Part shown: positions 9,560-20,046 of the stretch, piece by piece
Numbering within the stretch: position 1 is the stretch's first letter
How the letters are laid out: each line of letters begins with the position of its first letter
Assembly (NCBI GenBank): GCA_963805445.1
Contig: CAWDUI010000047.1
Span: 372,001 to 436,000, forward strand
From: JAENVT01 sp963805445
GTDB taxonomy: Bacteria; Actinomycetota; Acidimicrobiia; Acidimicrobiales; Ilumatobacteraceae
Length of the DNA stretch: 64,000 nucleotides
Direction of reading: 5' to 3'
Made by a program: the position numbers and the translations under genes
The notes under the pieces: model-generated
What the model was told of the DNA's origin: nothing
Database searches by the model: none
The model's input: only the letters and a program-made list of their open reading frames with translations

Positions 9560-10345
9560 TCACAACGGTCCACTGATTCCGCCATCCTTACGGACTCGCC
9601 AGAAGTGGATGGCCATGAAGATGACGATCACGAAGGGCAGCATCAGCACGTGCAAGACGTACCAGCGCAGCAAGGTCTCGGAACCGATCTCCTTGCCGCC
9701 GAGCAACACGAACCGCACCTGGGTGCCGAGCACCGGGGTGTAGCCCATCATGTTGGTGCCGACGGTCACGGCCCACAACGCCAACTGGTCCCACGGCAGC
9801 AAGTAGCCGGTGAAGCTGAGCAGCAACGTGAGCATCAACAACACGACGCCGATGACCCAGTTGAACTCACGCGGCGACTTGTAGGCGCCGTGGTAGAAGA
9901 CGCGGGCCATGTGCAGGAACACGCTGAGCACCATCAGGTGCGCGCCCCAACGATGCATGTTGCGCACAAGTAATCCGAACGCGACCGATGTCTGGAGGTT
10001 GGAGATGTCGTTCCACGCGGCCACGTCGGTCGGTCGATAGAAGAACATCAAGAAGATGCCGGTGACGGTCAACAAGATGAACAAGAAGAAGCTCAACCCA
10101 CCGAGACAGAGCGTGTAGCTGACCTTGACTGCGTGACGCTTCACCTTCACCGGGTGAAGGTGGTAGAGCACGGAGTTCATCACGACGTAGCTGCGGTTGC
10201 GCGGCGAATCGGTGTAGCCCTTGCGGAAGATCGAGCCGGGTCGGAAGATCGAGTTCCACGCCTGGCTGCCCTGCGTGCCGCCCCACACCTTGGACAGACG
10301 GTCCTTGATGGTCAGTTTCGGTCGTTCGTCGAGAATGTTTGCCAT
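9560..10345 (-). CDS. cytochrome b N-terminal half, b6-like
   Basis: Four-helix diheme cytochrome b core of a menaquinol-oxidising bc complex. 261 residues, intact. The heme ligands are H131/H145 in one helix and H232/H247 in another: the 14- and 15-residue spacings and the 101-residue gap between pairs equal those of cytochrome b6 (H86/H100, H187/H202). Arg and Trp around HRWGAH are conserved. Only the b6-equivalent half is encoded; the C-terminal half is a separate downstream gene, as in b6f complexes. The start ATG at 10345 lies 12 nt after the ferredoxin gene. Confidence 0.93.
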   Translation of the reverse strand: MANILDERPKLTIKDRLSKVWGGTQGSQAWNSIFRPGSIFRKGYTDSPRNRSYVVMNSVLYHLHPVKVKRHAVKVSYTLCLGGLSFFLFILLTVTGIFLMFFYRPTDVAAWNDISNLQTSVAFGLLVRNMHRWGAHLMVLSVFLHMARVFYHGAYKSPREFNWVIGVVLLMLTLLLSFTGYLLPWDQLALWAVTVGTNMMGYTPVLGTQVRFVLLGGKEIGSETLLRWYVLHVLMLPFVIVIFMAIHFWRVRKDGGISGPL

Positions 10346-10357
10346 TGGTCGATACCC

Positions 10358-10771
10358 CTAGAGCCGCATGCCGTAGGCATAGCCATGGTTGTTGGTGCGC
10401 ACGTGCGAGTCGCCACTCTTGTCGGGCGCACCGGCCCTGCCCAAAATGATGACGCCGGTCGGACACCGATCGACGCACAACGCACACCGCGTGCAGATGT
10501 CGTCGTCGATGATGAACAAGACCTTGTCGCTCGGGTCCTCGCCCGGCAACTCGGTACCCGTGGCCTCGACGATGGCGTCGGGCGTGACCATGTGGATGCA
10601 CTTCCACGGGCAGATGTCGACACAGCCTTCGCACATGATGCACTCGGTCTGGTCGATGTGGATGAACTGCTTCGGCTTGACCGCCTTCGAGAGGTAGTCA
10701 GCGTCGACCTCGACGAGTTGGTACTCGTCGGTGTACGGCATCATCGGGGGGTTGGCGTCAGTACGTGCCAT
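10358..10771 (-). CDS. two-[4Fe-4S] ferredoxin-like subunit
   Basis: 137 residues. Two ferredoxin motifs: C44-x2-C47-x2-C50-x3-C54-P and C93-x2-C96-x2-C99-x3-C103-P, the second followed by the usual TGVI. There is a 40-residue N-terminal lead and a Gly/Asn-rich tail. It lies between the small membrane protein and cytochrome b, 5 nt after the former. A ferredoxin of this kind inside a bc-complex operon could link the complex to another reductant or be a structural subunit; the sequence does not say which. It is also similar in form to NuoI, but lacks the membrane-contact helices and is far from the nuo genes. Confidence 0.88.
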   Translation of the reverse strand: MARTDANPPMMPYTDEYQLVEVDADYLSKAVKPKQFIHIDQTECIMCEGCVDICPWKCIHMVTPDAIVEATGTELPGEDPSDKVLFIIDDDICTRCALCVDRCPTGVIILGRAGAPDKSGDSHVRTNNHGYAYGMRL

Positions 10772-10776
10772 ACGCG

Positions 10777-11268
10777 CTAGCCCTTCTTGACCAGTGGTCG
10801 ACCGTACGTGCTCGTGGCGACGTCGGTGCTGGGCTTGGTGTCGCCGCGACCCTGCCACACCTTCCAGAGGAAGAGGATGAGGCCGAAGTACCAGACGTGC
10901 AACACCACCACGACGATGTCGCGAACGGCTTCGTACGAGGCGGTGAAGGGGAAGTGCCCGCCGAGCGCCTTGGGCTTCAGCACATCGCCAGGGCCGTAGA
11001 TGATGTAGCTCTTGGTCCACTGGAGATCCGCGTCGGAGTGAGCGATCCACTGGTGAGGCACGACGCCGAACGCGAGGAACATCACCCCGAAGACGTAGAC
11101 AGCGGCGAGCATGGCCTCACCCCACGAAACCGCCGTGCCCTTCGGCCGACGCTTGGCGTAGGGGATCGCCAGCATGGCCAGGATCGTGGAGAGCGCGAAC
11201 GAGAAGAGGAAGGCCTCATTCAAGAACGGAAACTTTGACGGTCTCCACCAGTCGTATGCGATCAGCAC
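10777..11268 (-). CDS. small membrane protein heading the bc-nuo operon
   Basis: 163 residues from the GTG at 11268, which has AGGAAGG upstream. Three hydrophobic helices (about residues 17-35, 52-74 and 125-145) surround a polar segment (WIAHSDADLQWTKSYIIYGPGDVLK). I do not recognise the family. It is the first gene of the minus-strand block and ends 5 nt before the ferredoxin. His residues occur in or near two helices (VVPHQW, VLHVWYF), so heme binding cannot be excluded. The longer open frame upstream of 11268 is non-coding promoter DNA. Confidence 0.75.
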   Translation of the reverse strand: MLIAYDWWRPSKFPFLNEAFLFSFALSTILAMLAIPYAKRRPKGTAVSWGEAMLAAVYVFGVMFLAFGVVPHQWIAHSDADLQWTKSYIIYGPGDVLKPKALGGHFPFTASYEAVRDIVVVVLHVWYFGLILFLWKVWQGRGDTKPSTDVATSTYGRPLVKKG

Positions 11269-11466
11269 CTCGGCTGTCCTTCCTCGTGAACTGCTGCACA
11301 AACTGTAGTCACCGACGTCACGGCGAGTGCCATTCCCTGCGAGTCGACGTGCACATTCGGTCTTCGGTCTACCACGCCCGATAGCGACAATCGACCGGTT
11401 GTGAATTCGTGCACGCCGAGTTCGCGATTCGTCGCGAGGATTTCCTGATCTCGCAGTCGTGGCGTC

Positions 11467-11472
11467 TATCGT
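11467..11472 (+). promoter_or_regulatory. leaderless -10 element (TATCGT) for the cytochrome c gene
   Basis: TATCGT ends 8 nt before the GTG at 11481. No Shine-Dalgarno sequence is present, so the transcript probably begins at or next to the start codon. Confidence 0.55.
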
Positions 11473-11480
11473 GGGCACCC

Positions 11481-12293
11481 GTGACCGAGATTCCCGAGCA
11501 CCTGCTGAAGCGCAGCAAGGCCGCACGAACGCAGGCCGAAGGCGGAACCCCCGCGGCCGACGCCCCAGCAGCAACGCCCGGCACCGCTGCGGCCACGACG
11601 GCGCCGGCGGCGAAGAGTCCGGCGGCCGCCGCGCCCGCGGCACCGGCCGGGCCGCCACCACCGAAGCCCGACATTCCCGTCGTGGCCGCCGCCAAGGCGC
11701 GCAAGAAGATTCCGTTCTGGGCGTTCGCCACTCTCAGCACCTTGCCACTGTGGGCGTTCATGTACGTGCGGGCGCTGACCCCGTCGACCGCGAAGGTCGC
11801 CGGTCCGCTCGGCGAAGGCGCCGTGGTGTTCACCGGTTGCTCCAGCTGCCACGGCAGCAAGGGCGAAGGTGGCGTCGGCTACCAGTTCTCGCAGCAGGAG
11901 GTGCTCCAGACCTTCCCGCACATCGAAGATCAGTTGCGTTGGGTGTACAACGGCACGGATGCGTACGTCGCTGCCGGCATCGAGATCTACGGCGACCCGA
12001 AGCGACCCGGTGGTGCGCACATCACCCGTGCCAAGGGCATCATGCCTGGCCAGTCGGCGCAGCTGACCGAGGCACAGATCCTCGCCGTGGTGTGCCACGA
12101 GCGGTACACCCTGGGCGGGGCCGACCCGTCCGGGGAATACCTGAAAGAGTACGACAACTGGTGCGCCGCCGACTCCCCGGCGTGGACCGCACTGGAAGAC
12201 GGTTCGGCGACGTTCGACAACATCGACACGAAGGTCCCCGGGGCGATCAAGGTCGGCAAGGAGCCGAAGGCCGGCTCGTCCGCCGGCGGCTGA
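11481..12293 (+). CDS. membrane-anchored monoheme cytochrome c
   Basis: 270 residues. The N-terminus is EIPEHLLKRSKAARTQAE, then a 50-residue Ala/Pro linker, one helix (about 79-96) and a class-I cytochrome c domain with the heme motif C120-S-S-C-H124 and a likely Met ligand (GIMPGQ). The frame is open upstream to 11409, but the GTG at 11481 has a leaderless -10 and starts the conserved motif. It is divergent from the bc-nuo operon, with which it shares the N-terminal motif, and ends directly before the MenJ-like gene (TGA then GTG). It probably carries electrons from the bc complex to an oxidase outside the window. Confidence 0.88.
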   Translation: MTEIPEHLLKRSKAARTQAEGGTPAADAPAATPGTAAATTAPAAKSPAAAAPAAPAGPPPPKPDIPVVAAAKARKKIPFWAFATLSTLPLWAFMYVRALTPSTAKVAGPLGEGAVVFTGCSSCHGSKGEGGVGYQFSQQEVLQTFPHIEDQLRWVYNGTDAYVAAGIEIYGDPKRPGGAHITRAKGIMPGQSAQLTEAQILAVVCHERYTLGGADPSGEYLKEYDNWCAADSPAWTALEDGSATFDNIDTKVPGAIKVGKEPKAGSSAGG

Positions 12294-13538
12294 GTGACGT
12301 CGACGACTGACGTCCTCGTGATCGGGGGCGGCCCCGCTGGCGCCTCAGCAGCGTATTGGCTGGCCCGGTACGGCCACCAGGTCACCGTGGTCGAACGCAA
12401 GTCGTTCCCTCGCGAGAAGACCTGTGGCGACGGGCTGACGCCGCGCGCCGTGCATCAGCTCGACGAGATGGGCCTCGGCGACCAGTTGGCCAAGTTCCAC
12501 AAGTACAACGGGCTGCGCGCCACGGGCATGGGTCGCCAGCTCGAGCTGCAGTGGCCGTCGCACCCGGTGTACCCGCAGTACGGATACGTCGTGCGCCGGC
12601 GCGAGCTCGACACGATGGTCGCCCGCAACGCCGTCGCTGCCGGGGCGACGCTGCTCGAGGGACACGAGGCACTGCAGCCGATCGTCGATCGCGGCTTCGT
12701 CCGCGGGGCGGTGGTGCAGCCGCCGACCGGCGAGCCCATCGAGATCCGAGCGCGGTACGTCGTCGTCGCCGACGGCGCCAACAGCCGCTTCGGTCGTTCG
12801 CTCGGAACGTTCCGCACACGCGAGTGGCCGTACGGCACAGCGATCCGCACCTACTGGGAGACGCCACGCCACGCCGAGCCGTGGATCGAATCCGCGCTCG
12901 ACGTGAAGGATCGCAACGGCAACCCGATGCCCGGCTACGGCTGGATCTTCCCGGTCGGCGACGGCACCGTCAACATCGGCGTCGGCCTGCTGTCGACGTT
13001 TCGCGAGTTCAAGAGCGTCAACACCACGCACTTGCTCGACGCGTACGCTCACCAGGTCGCTGACCGCTGGGAGATCACGCCCGACCGACCCGAATGCAAG
13101 GCCACCAGCGGGCGCATCCCAATGGGTGGCTCCGTCGGCCCGAAGGCCGGCCCGTCGTACCTCGTGATCGGCGACGCCGCCGGCAGCGTCAACCCGTTCA
13201 ACGGCGAAGGAATCGACTATGCGTACGAGACGGCGCGGATGGCGGCGCAGGTGCTGCACGAGGCCATCGACGGCGGCGATCCCACGGCGCTGCAGCGCTA
13301 CCCGTCGCTGCTCGACGACGAGTACGGCGAGTACTTCAAGGTCGCCCGCTTGTTCGCCCGGGTGATCGGTCGCCCGGCGCTGATGCGTGAGCTGACTCGC
13401 GCCGGCATGCACAGCCGCACGTTGATGGAATGGGTGCTGCGGATCATGGCGAACCTGTTGCGGCCCGACGAGCTCGGCCCCGCCGAACTGGCCTACAAGG
13501 CCGCCGCCAAGCTCGTGCGCCTCGCCCCCAATGCGTGA
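12294..13538 (+). CDS. FAD-dependent geranylgeranyl reductase, MenJ-like
   Basis: 414 residues. N-terminal FAD fold: VLVIGGGPAGASAAYWLARYG (residues 7-27) and, further on, the GDAAGSVNPFNGEGIDYA motif that contacts the flavin. Members of this family saturate isoprenoid chains; in mycobacteria MenJ reduces one double bond of the menaquinone side chain and lies beside a polyprenyl diphosphate synthase. Here a polyprenyl synthase gene faces it from the other strand, 28 nt away, and the gene directly follows a respiratory cytochrome c. A role in menaquinone is therefore likely; carotenoid or lipid reduction is the alternative. The GTG start abuts the previous stop. Confidence 0.85.
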   Translation: MTSTTDVLVIGGGPAGASAAYWLARYGHQVTVVERKSFPREKTCGDGLTPRAVHQLDEMGLGDQLAKFHKYNGLRATGMGRQLELQWPSHPVYPQYGYVVRRRELDTMVARNAVAAGATLLEGHEALQPIVDRGFVRGAVVQPPTGEPIEIRARYVVVADGANSRFGRSLGTFRTREWPYGTAIRTYWETPRHAEPWIESALDVKDRNGNPMPGYGWIFPVGDGTVNIGVGLLSTFREFKSVNTTHLLDAYAHQVADRWEITPDRPECKATSGRIPMGGSVGPKAGPSYLVIGDAAGSVNPFNGEGIDYAYETARMAAQVLHEAIDGGDPTALQRYPSLLDDEYGEYFKVARLFARVIGRPALMRELTRAGMHSRTLMEWVLRIMANLLRPDELGPAELAYKAAAKLVRLAPNA

Positions 13539-13566
13539 CCAATCTCTGGCCCAGTTGTGACTGAAG

Positions 13567-14550
13567 TCAGGCCACCGTTTCCATCAGGTTGGCGGGGGCG
13601 GCCCGAAGGGCTTCGGTCGCCGGGGAGTCGGGGAGGGCGTCGCACGCCGCGACCGCGCGCCTTGCCCAATCGTGCGCCGTCGAGAACGCCGAGGCGACGC
13701 CGCCATTCCTGCGCACGATACCGAGCGCCTTCTCGCGTTCGGCAGCGTCGAGCGGCTTGCCGAGCAACGCCAGCAACTCCATCGCCGGCACCCCACCGGC
13801 CTGCAGGGTGCGCATGACCGGCAGCGTGTAGACACCCTCGACCATGTCATGGCCCGCCGGCTTGCCGAGTTGGTCGTCGGTCGAGGTGATGTCGAGCAAG
13901 TCGTCGACGATCTGGAACACGTTGCCGTACGCCTCGCCGTACTCGGTGAGCGCATCGGTCAACGCCGGGTCGAACCCGGCGACGAGACCACCGATACGCG
14001 CCGCTGTGGCGTAGAGCGACGCGGTCTTGCCACTGATCGAGGCCATGTAGCTCGACTCCGGTCGCGCCGAGTTGTACGTGTGTCGCAGCTCCTCGATCTG
14101 GCCTTCGCACAACCGCCCGATGGTTCGGGCGAGCAGACCGGCGACCTCGGTGCCGAGTGAGGCAGCGATCTCCGAGGCCCGTGACAGCAGGAAATCGCCG
14201 GCCAGGATGGCCTGCAAGTTGCCCCACTTGGCGTTGACGGTGTCGACGCCCCGTCGGGTGCTGGCTTCGTCCATCACATCGTCGTGGTAGAGCGAGCCGG
14301 TCTGCACCAGTTCGCAGGCGATCCCGCCCTGGATCGAGCGTTCCCTCAGCTCGGCGTCCGACGGGCCGCAGATCTGCGCAGCGACCACCGTCAGCACGGG
14401 GCGAAGACGCTTGCCGCCGGCGATGATCAGGTGCGATGCGATCTCGTTGAGGTACGGATCCGGGGTGTGCACGGACTCGACGAGCGCCTGTTCGATGCGT
14501 TGCACATCGTCGACCATGCCGGCCACGGAGAAGAACGGCGAGGGCGCCAC
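13567..14550 (-). CDS. long-chain polyprenyl diphosphate synthase
   Basis: 327 residues. Adds isopentenyl diphosphate units to make the C35-C50 side chain of menaquinone or a related lipid. First Asp motif DDVMD at 90-94 followed by RRG, second DDLLD at 216-220, and GGKRLRP at 45-51. The residue five before the first motif is Gly, as in enzymes making long products. The start is the GTG at 14550, which has a leaderless -10 at 14557-14562. It converges on the MenJ-like gene. Exact chain length cannot be read from sequence. Confidence 0.92.
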   Translation of the reverse strand: MAPSPFFSVAGMVDDVQRIEQALVESVHTPDPYLNEIASHLIIAGGKRLRPVLTVVAAQICGPSDAELRERSIQGGIACELVQTGSLYHDDVMDEASTRRGVDTVNAKWGNLQAILAGDFLLSRASEIAASLGTEVAGLLARTIGRLCEGQIEELRHTYNSARPESSYMASISGKTASLYATAARIGGLVAGFDPALTDALTEYGEAYGNVFQIVDDLLDITSTDDQLGKPAGHDMVEGVYTLPVMRTLQAGGVPAMELLALLGKPLDAAEREKALGIVRRNGGVASAFSTAHDWARRAVAACDALPDSPATEALRAAPANLMETVA

Positions 14551-14556
14551 GCAGCA

Positions 14557-14562
14557 AGGCTA
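14557..14562 (-). promoter_or_regulatory. leaderless -10 element (TAGCCT) for the polyprenyl synthase
   Basis: TAGCCT on the minus strand lies 6 nt before the GTG at 14550, with no ribosome-binding site. Confidence 0.5.
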
Positions 14563-14648
14563 GCCATCCGTCCCACTGCCTCAAGATTGCCGAGTAGGTC
14601 GCGCGACCCAAGCGCGCCCGACAGCATGTTGCATGTGCGCCCGGCCGA

Positions 14649-14654
14649 TAGACT
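14649..14654 (+). promoter_or_regulatory. leaderless -10 element (TAGACT) for clpC
   Basis: TAGACT lies 6 nt before the clpC ATG at 14661. A TTGCAT sits upstream at 14629-14634, at a short spacing of 14 nt. No CtsR or ClgR operator was recognised. Confidence 0.5.
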
Positions 14655-14660
14655 TCTGCC

Positions 14661-17232
<2,572 letters not shown>

Positions 17233-17244
17233 GCCGCCTCCCGC

Positions 17245-18525
17245 TCAGTCGAGCGCCGCGACCCGGGTGATCTCGCCGGTCGTCGGGAGCGCGCGTTCGG
17301 CCAGGAGTTGATCGTCGGGCGACACCAGTGTCATCCGACCCGTTCCGACGATGACGATGCTGTCGTCGTCGAGCACGGTCAGCGCCTCGACGTCCATGTC
17401 CCACGTGAACGAATCGCGCACCGCCAGCGTGACGGGGTCGAGCCGGAAAAGAGAGCCTCCCAGGGCGAGGACCACTTCGTCCTGGGAGGCCCCGATCGCG
17501 ACGCGGCCCGCTGTGGCGCTGACCTCTGCCGTCGCCCGCGCCGCCGGCATCTCGGGCCCGGAGTTGGTGATGTCGTTGACCTCGTAGCCGGCGATGCCGC
17601 CGGTGCTCGACGCTGCAAAGAGCCGTGAGCCTGCGGGGTTCACGGCCAACGCGCCGGGATGGTCCGACAGTCCGAGCTGCGACGGCACGTCGAGGCACCA
17701 GACTCCGTTGAACAGGCCGAGGGTGTGGATGAACGAGCCGATCGTCTCGCCGGCCTCACCAGCGCCTTGGTAGAGGGTGAACAACAGTTGGTTGTTGGGC
17801 TCGAACACCGCAGTACGGCTGACGGCGGTCATCACCTCATCGACGGTCTGGCTCTTGTCGCGAAGGTTCAGCGGGAGGCCCAGCTCCCCCGTGGTCGTGT
17901 CGATCACTCTCACCCGATAGGTGTCGGTGCCGAGGTACTCGATCACGAACACACCCATGGGCAAATCGGATCCGGTTGCGAACACGTTGGAGAACGCCTC
18001 GGGAACCAGGACGGCGTCGAACGTCCATCGGCGCACTTCACCTGCCGAAGGTGTCGCCAACACGACGGTCGTCCGCTTGCCCGCGGTGCCGATCAGGGCG
18101 ACCACCTTGCCGTCCTGCGAGATCGCTGTCGGACGGAATTCGCCCTTGATCTGAACCGAGGCCGAGATCTGATCGTTGCGAACATGGTGCCACTCGATCG
18201 TCGAGACCCCGGCGAGGGTGTCGGAGCTGACCACGACCTGGCCGGTGGGGTCCATCACCCCCGGCGTGTCGACCGGGTCCGTGCCAGGCGAGAACGTGAA
18301 GACATGGCCGTCCTTGGCGGTCAACGCGAGCCGTGACGGGAACGCTGCCTGGATCTCGGCAACCGGGCCTGCGTCGGTGGTTTGCGGGGCGACGATCGCG
18401 GGGGACGTCGACGAGGTCTTCGCCCCGGGAGCCGAGACGTCGCTGGACGACGACACCGCTGCCGAGCCGCACGACGTCAGGAGCAAGGCAAGGGAGACCG
18501 CTGTGAGCTTGGTGTGGATCCACAT
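17245..18525 (-). CDS. secreted lipoprotein with propeller-like repeats
   Basis: 426 residues. A lipobox (LALLLTSCGS) follows a short signal peptide, then a Ser/Thr linker. The rest alternates short beta-rich blocks with recurring hydrophobic-D/G turns (LALTAKDGHVFTF, ALAVNPAGSRLFAAS, ALTVLDDDSIVIVG), suggesting a beta-propeller. No enzyme motif was seen and I do not recognise the family. The ATG at 18525 is chosen because the signal peptide begins there; the longer open frame upstream lacks a plausible N-terminus. It faces clpC and lies downstream of the sigma/membrane-partner pair with a hairpin between. Confidence 0.75.
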   Translation of the reverse strand: MWIHTKLTAVSLALLLTSCGSAAVSSSSDVSAPGAKTSSTSPAIVAPQTTDAGPVAEIQAAFPSRLALTAKDGHVFTFSPGTDPVDTPGVMDPTGQVVVSSDTLAGVSTIEWHHVRNDQISASVQIKGEFRPTAISQDGKVVALIGTAGKRTTVVLATPSAGEVRRWTFDAVLVPEAFSNVFATGSDLPMGVFVIEYLGTDTYRVRVIDTTTGELGLPLNLRDKSQTVDEVMTAVSRTAVFEPNNQLLFTLYQGAGEAGETIGSFIHTLGLFNGVWCLDVPSQLGLSDHPGALAVNPAGSRLFAASSTGGIAGYEVNDITNSGPEMPAARATAEVSATAGRVAIGASQDEVVLALGGSLFRLDPVTLAVRDSFTWDMDVEALTVLDDDSIVIVGTGRMTLVSPDDQLLAERALPTTGEITRVAALD

Positions 18526-18574
18526 GCCCCATTGACACCACCGCTCGCCATGCCGTTCCCGGGTTGCATAAAAT

Positions 18575-18623
18575 GAAGTGTGCAACTTCGATCGAGGGTG
18601 TGCGCATCGAACCTGCACACTTC
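18575..18623 (-). terminator. 10-bp inverted repeat, probable terminator of the sigma-factor operon
   Basis: GAAGTGTGCA (18575-18584) and TGCACACTTC (18614-18623) are perfect inverted copies separated by 29 nt. Read on the minus strand the hairpin follows the end of the gene at 18641 and is followed by ATTTTATG. It could instead be an operator for the lipoprotein gene that starts at 18525. Confidence 0.45.
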
Positions 18624-18640
18624 GTTGCGACCTGCCGCCG

Positions 18641-19426
18641 CTACGGCACGGAGGCCGCGATGCGCAGCGCTGTCTCCAAGGTGATGCCGGCCTCGAGGCG
18701 ATAGACGAGTTCGCCGCGTTGCCACAGCAAGGTGTTGGTCGCCAGCCGCAGCGAGTCGGGCAGCACATCGTTGCCGAACGTGAACATCAACTGGTGCGGC
18801 GCACCTTCGATCCAATACCCCGTGGCGCCGCCGACGTCGACGGAACGCACGGTCGAATCGCCGAGCGTCTTTTGGAAGTAGCCCTCTTCGATGTGTGCGG
18901 GCATCACCGAGACGAGGGCGCCGACACCCATCACGCTCGATTCGGGGAGGAGCGGAGATGGGGCGTAGACGAGCACGATCTGGCCGCTCGCCGGCGGCTG
19001 CACGACGTGAACCGATCGGGGATCTCCGAGCAACGCCGGTGTGGGATCAGCCAGCCCGGTGTCAGACATTGCCTCGTCGATCGACATCGGCAGACCGAGA
19101 CCGAGATCGGGCACGGGAGGTGCGCTCGTCGCAACGACCGTCGGGGCGACCGAGGTCGCCACCGTCGGAACGGTGACCACACCGGGCTCGATTCGGACGC
19201 TGTCGAAGCCGAGCCACCGGGCGATGACGCGTCGTGGTCCCGGCACGACGATCAGGGCGACAGCCAGCACCACGACCACCGCAACGGCGAGACGCAACCC
19301 ACGGCGAGGGTGCGGGCTCTTGGCCGGCACATCGATGCGGCGCAGCACATCGTCGACCAGCCAATCACCGCCGGGGATCTCCAGGCGTTCGGCAAGCTCA
19401 CCGAGCGAGCGTTCCAGATCGATCAT
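18641..19426 (-). CDS. membrane protein coupled to ECF sigma factor, candidate anti-sigma factor
   Basis: 261 residues. A soluble N-terminus of about 45 residues (MIDLERSLGELAERLEIP) is followed by one helix (LRLAVAVVVVLAVALIVV) and an extracellular domain of about 180 residues. This layout and the 4-nt overlap (ATGA) with the sigma gene are what one expects of an anti-sigma factor. It lacks a zinc-binding HxxxCxxC motif, so it is not a classical ZAS protein. The outer domain resembles lipoprotein sensor domains only in general form; I make no closer call. Confidence 0.7.
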   Translation of the reverse strand: MIDLERSLGELAERLEIPGGDWLVDDVLRRIDVPAKSPHPRRGLRLAVAVVVVLAVALIVVPGPRRVIARWLGFDSVRIEPGVVTVPTVATSVAPTVVATSAPPVPDLGLGLPMSIDEAMSDTGLADPTPALLGDPRSVHVVQPPASGQIVLVYAPSPLLPESSVMGVGALVSVMPAHIEEGYFQKTLGDSTVRSVDVGGATGYWIEGAPHQLMFTFGNDVLPDSLRLATNTLLWQRGELVYRLEAGITLETALRIAASVP

Positions 19427-19977
19427 GGTCGCTCCATCTCGATGCGCAGTCGATCGAGCGCACGCGCCGTCCGCGATTTCACGGTGCCCACGGCGACTCC
19501 GACCGCTTGTGCCGTCTCGGCCTCCGACATCCCGGCGAAGTATCGATAGCCGAGCACTTGTCGATCTCGTGCGCCGAGGCGCCCGAGCGCCATTCCCAAC
19601 TCGCGTGCGGCATCGGTGCCGAGTGCGCTGAGTTCAGGGTCGGGTGCCGATGCGACGACCCAAGATCCGTAGCGTGCATCACGCTTGCGCTGCCGGTCAC
19701 GGCCGCGTAGGTGGTTCTTGGCTTCGTTGGCCACGATGCGCAGCATCCACGGACGGACCATCGCCGGATCGGCCAATCTCGGCAACGATCGATGTGCTTT
19801 CACAAAGGCCTCCTGAGCAATGTCTGCGGCATCGACGACCGAGCCGCTGACGACCGCCGCCAAGCGAAGTGCGGCTGTCTGGTACCGGCCGACGAGCGCG
19901 CCAAAGGCCGCGGCATCGCCGGCGCGAGCGCGGGCGACGAGTTCCGAGTCGGATGGTTGTGTTCGGTCAGTGGTCAT
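19423..19977 (-). CDS. ECF-type RNA polymerase sigma factor
   Basis: 184 residues. Region 2 (FGALVGRYQTAALRLA, then DIAQEAFVKAHRSLP) and region 4 helix-turn-helix (YFAGMSEAETAQAVGVAVGTVKSRTARALDRLR) are both present; region 3 is absent, as in extracytoplasmic-function sigma factors. The ATG at 19977 is used; the open frame upstream lacks the family pattern. It forms a two-gene operon with the membrane protein downstream. No specific target promoter was identified. Confidence 0.92.
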   Translation of the reverse strand: MTTDRTQPSDSELVARARAGDAAAFGALVGRYQTAALRLAAVVSGSVVDAADIAQEAFVKAHRSLPRLADPAMVRPWMLRIVANEAKNHLRGRDRQRKRDARYGSWVVASAPDPELSALGTDAARELGMALGRLGARDRQVLGYRYFAGMSEAETAQAVGVAVGTVKSRTARALDRLRIEMERP

Positions 19978-20046
19978 GATCGATGTGTCGTCTGTCTTGA
20001 CACCTCCGGCGTCCGCGAGGTTCCACATGCCACAATCGGGGACACT

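Noticed and set aside
18578..19549. 323-residue plus-strand ORF opposite the candidate anti-sigma gene
   Set aside because: Antisense to the sigma-factor operon, which has a clear start/stop overlap; no protein family pattern.
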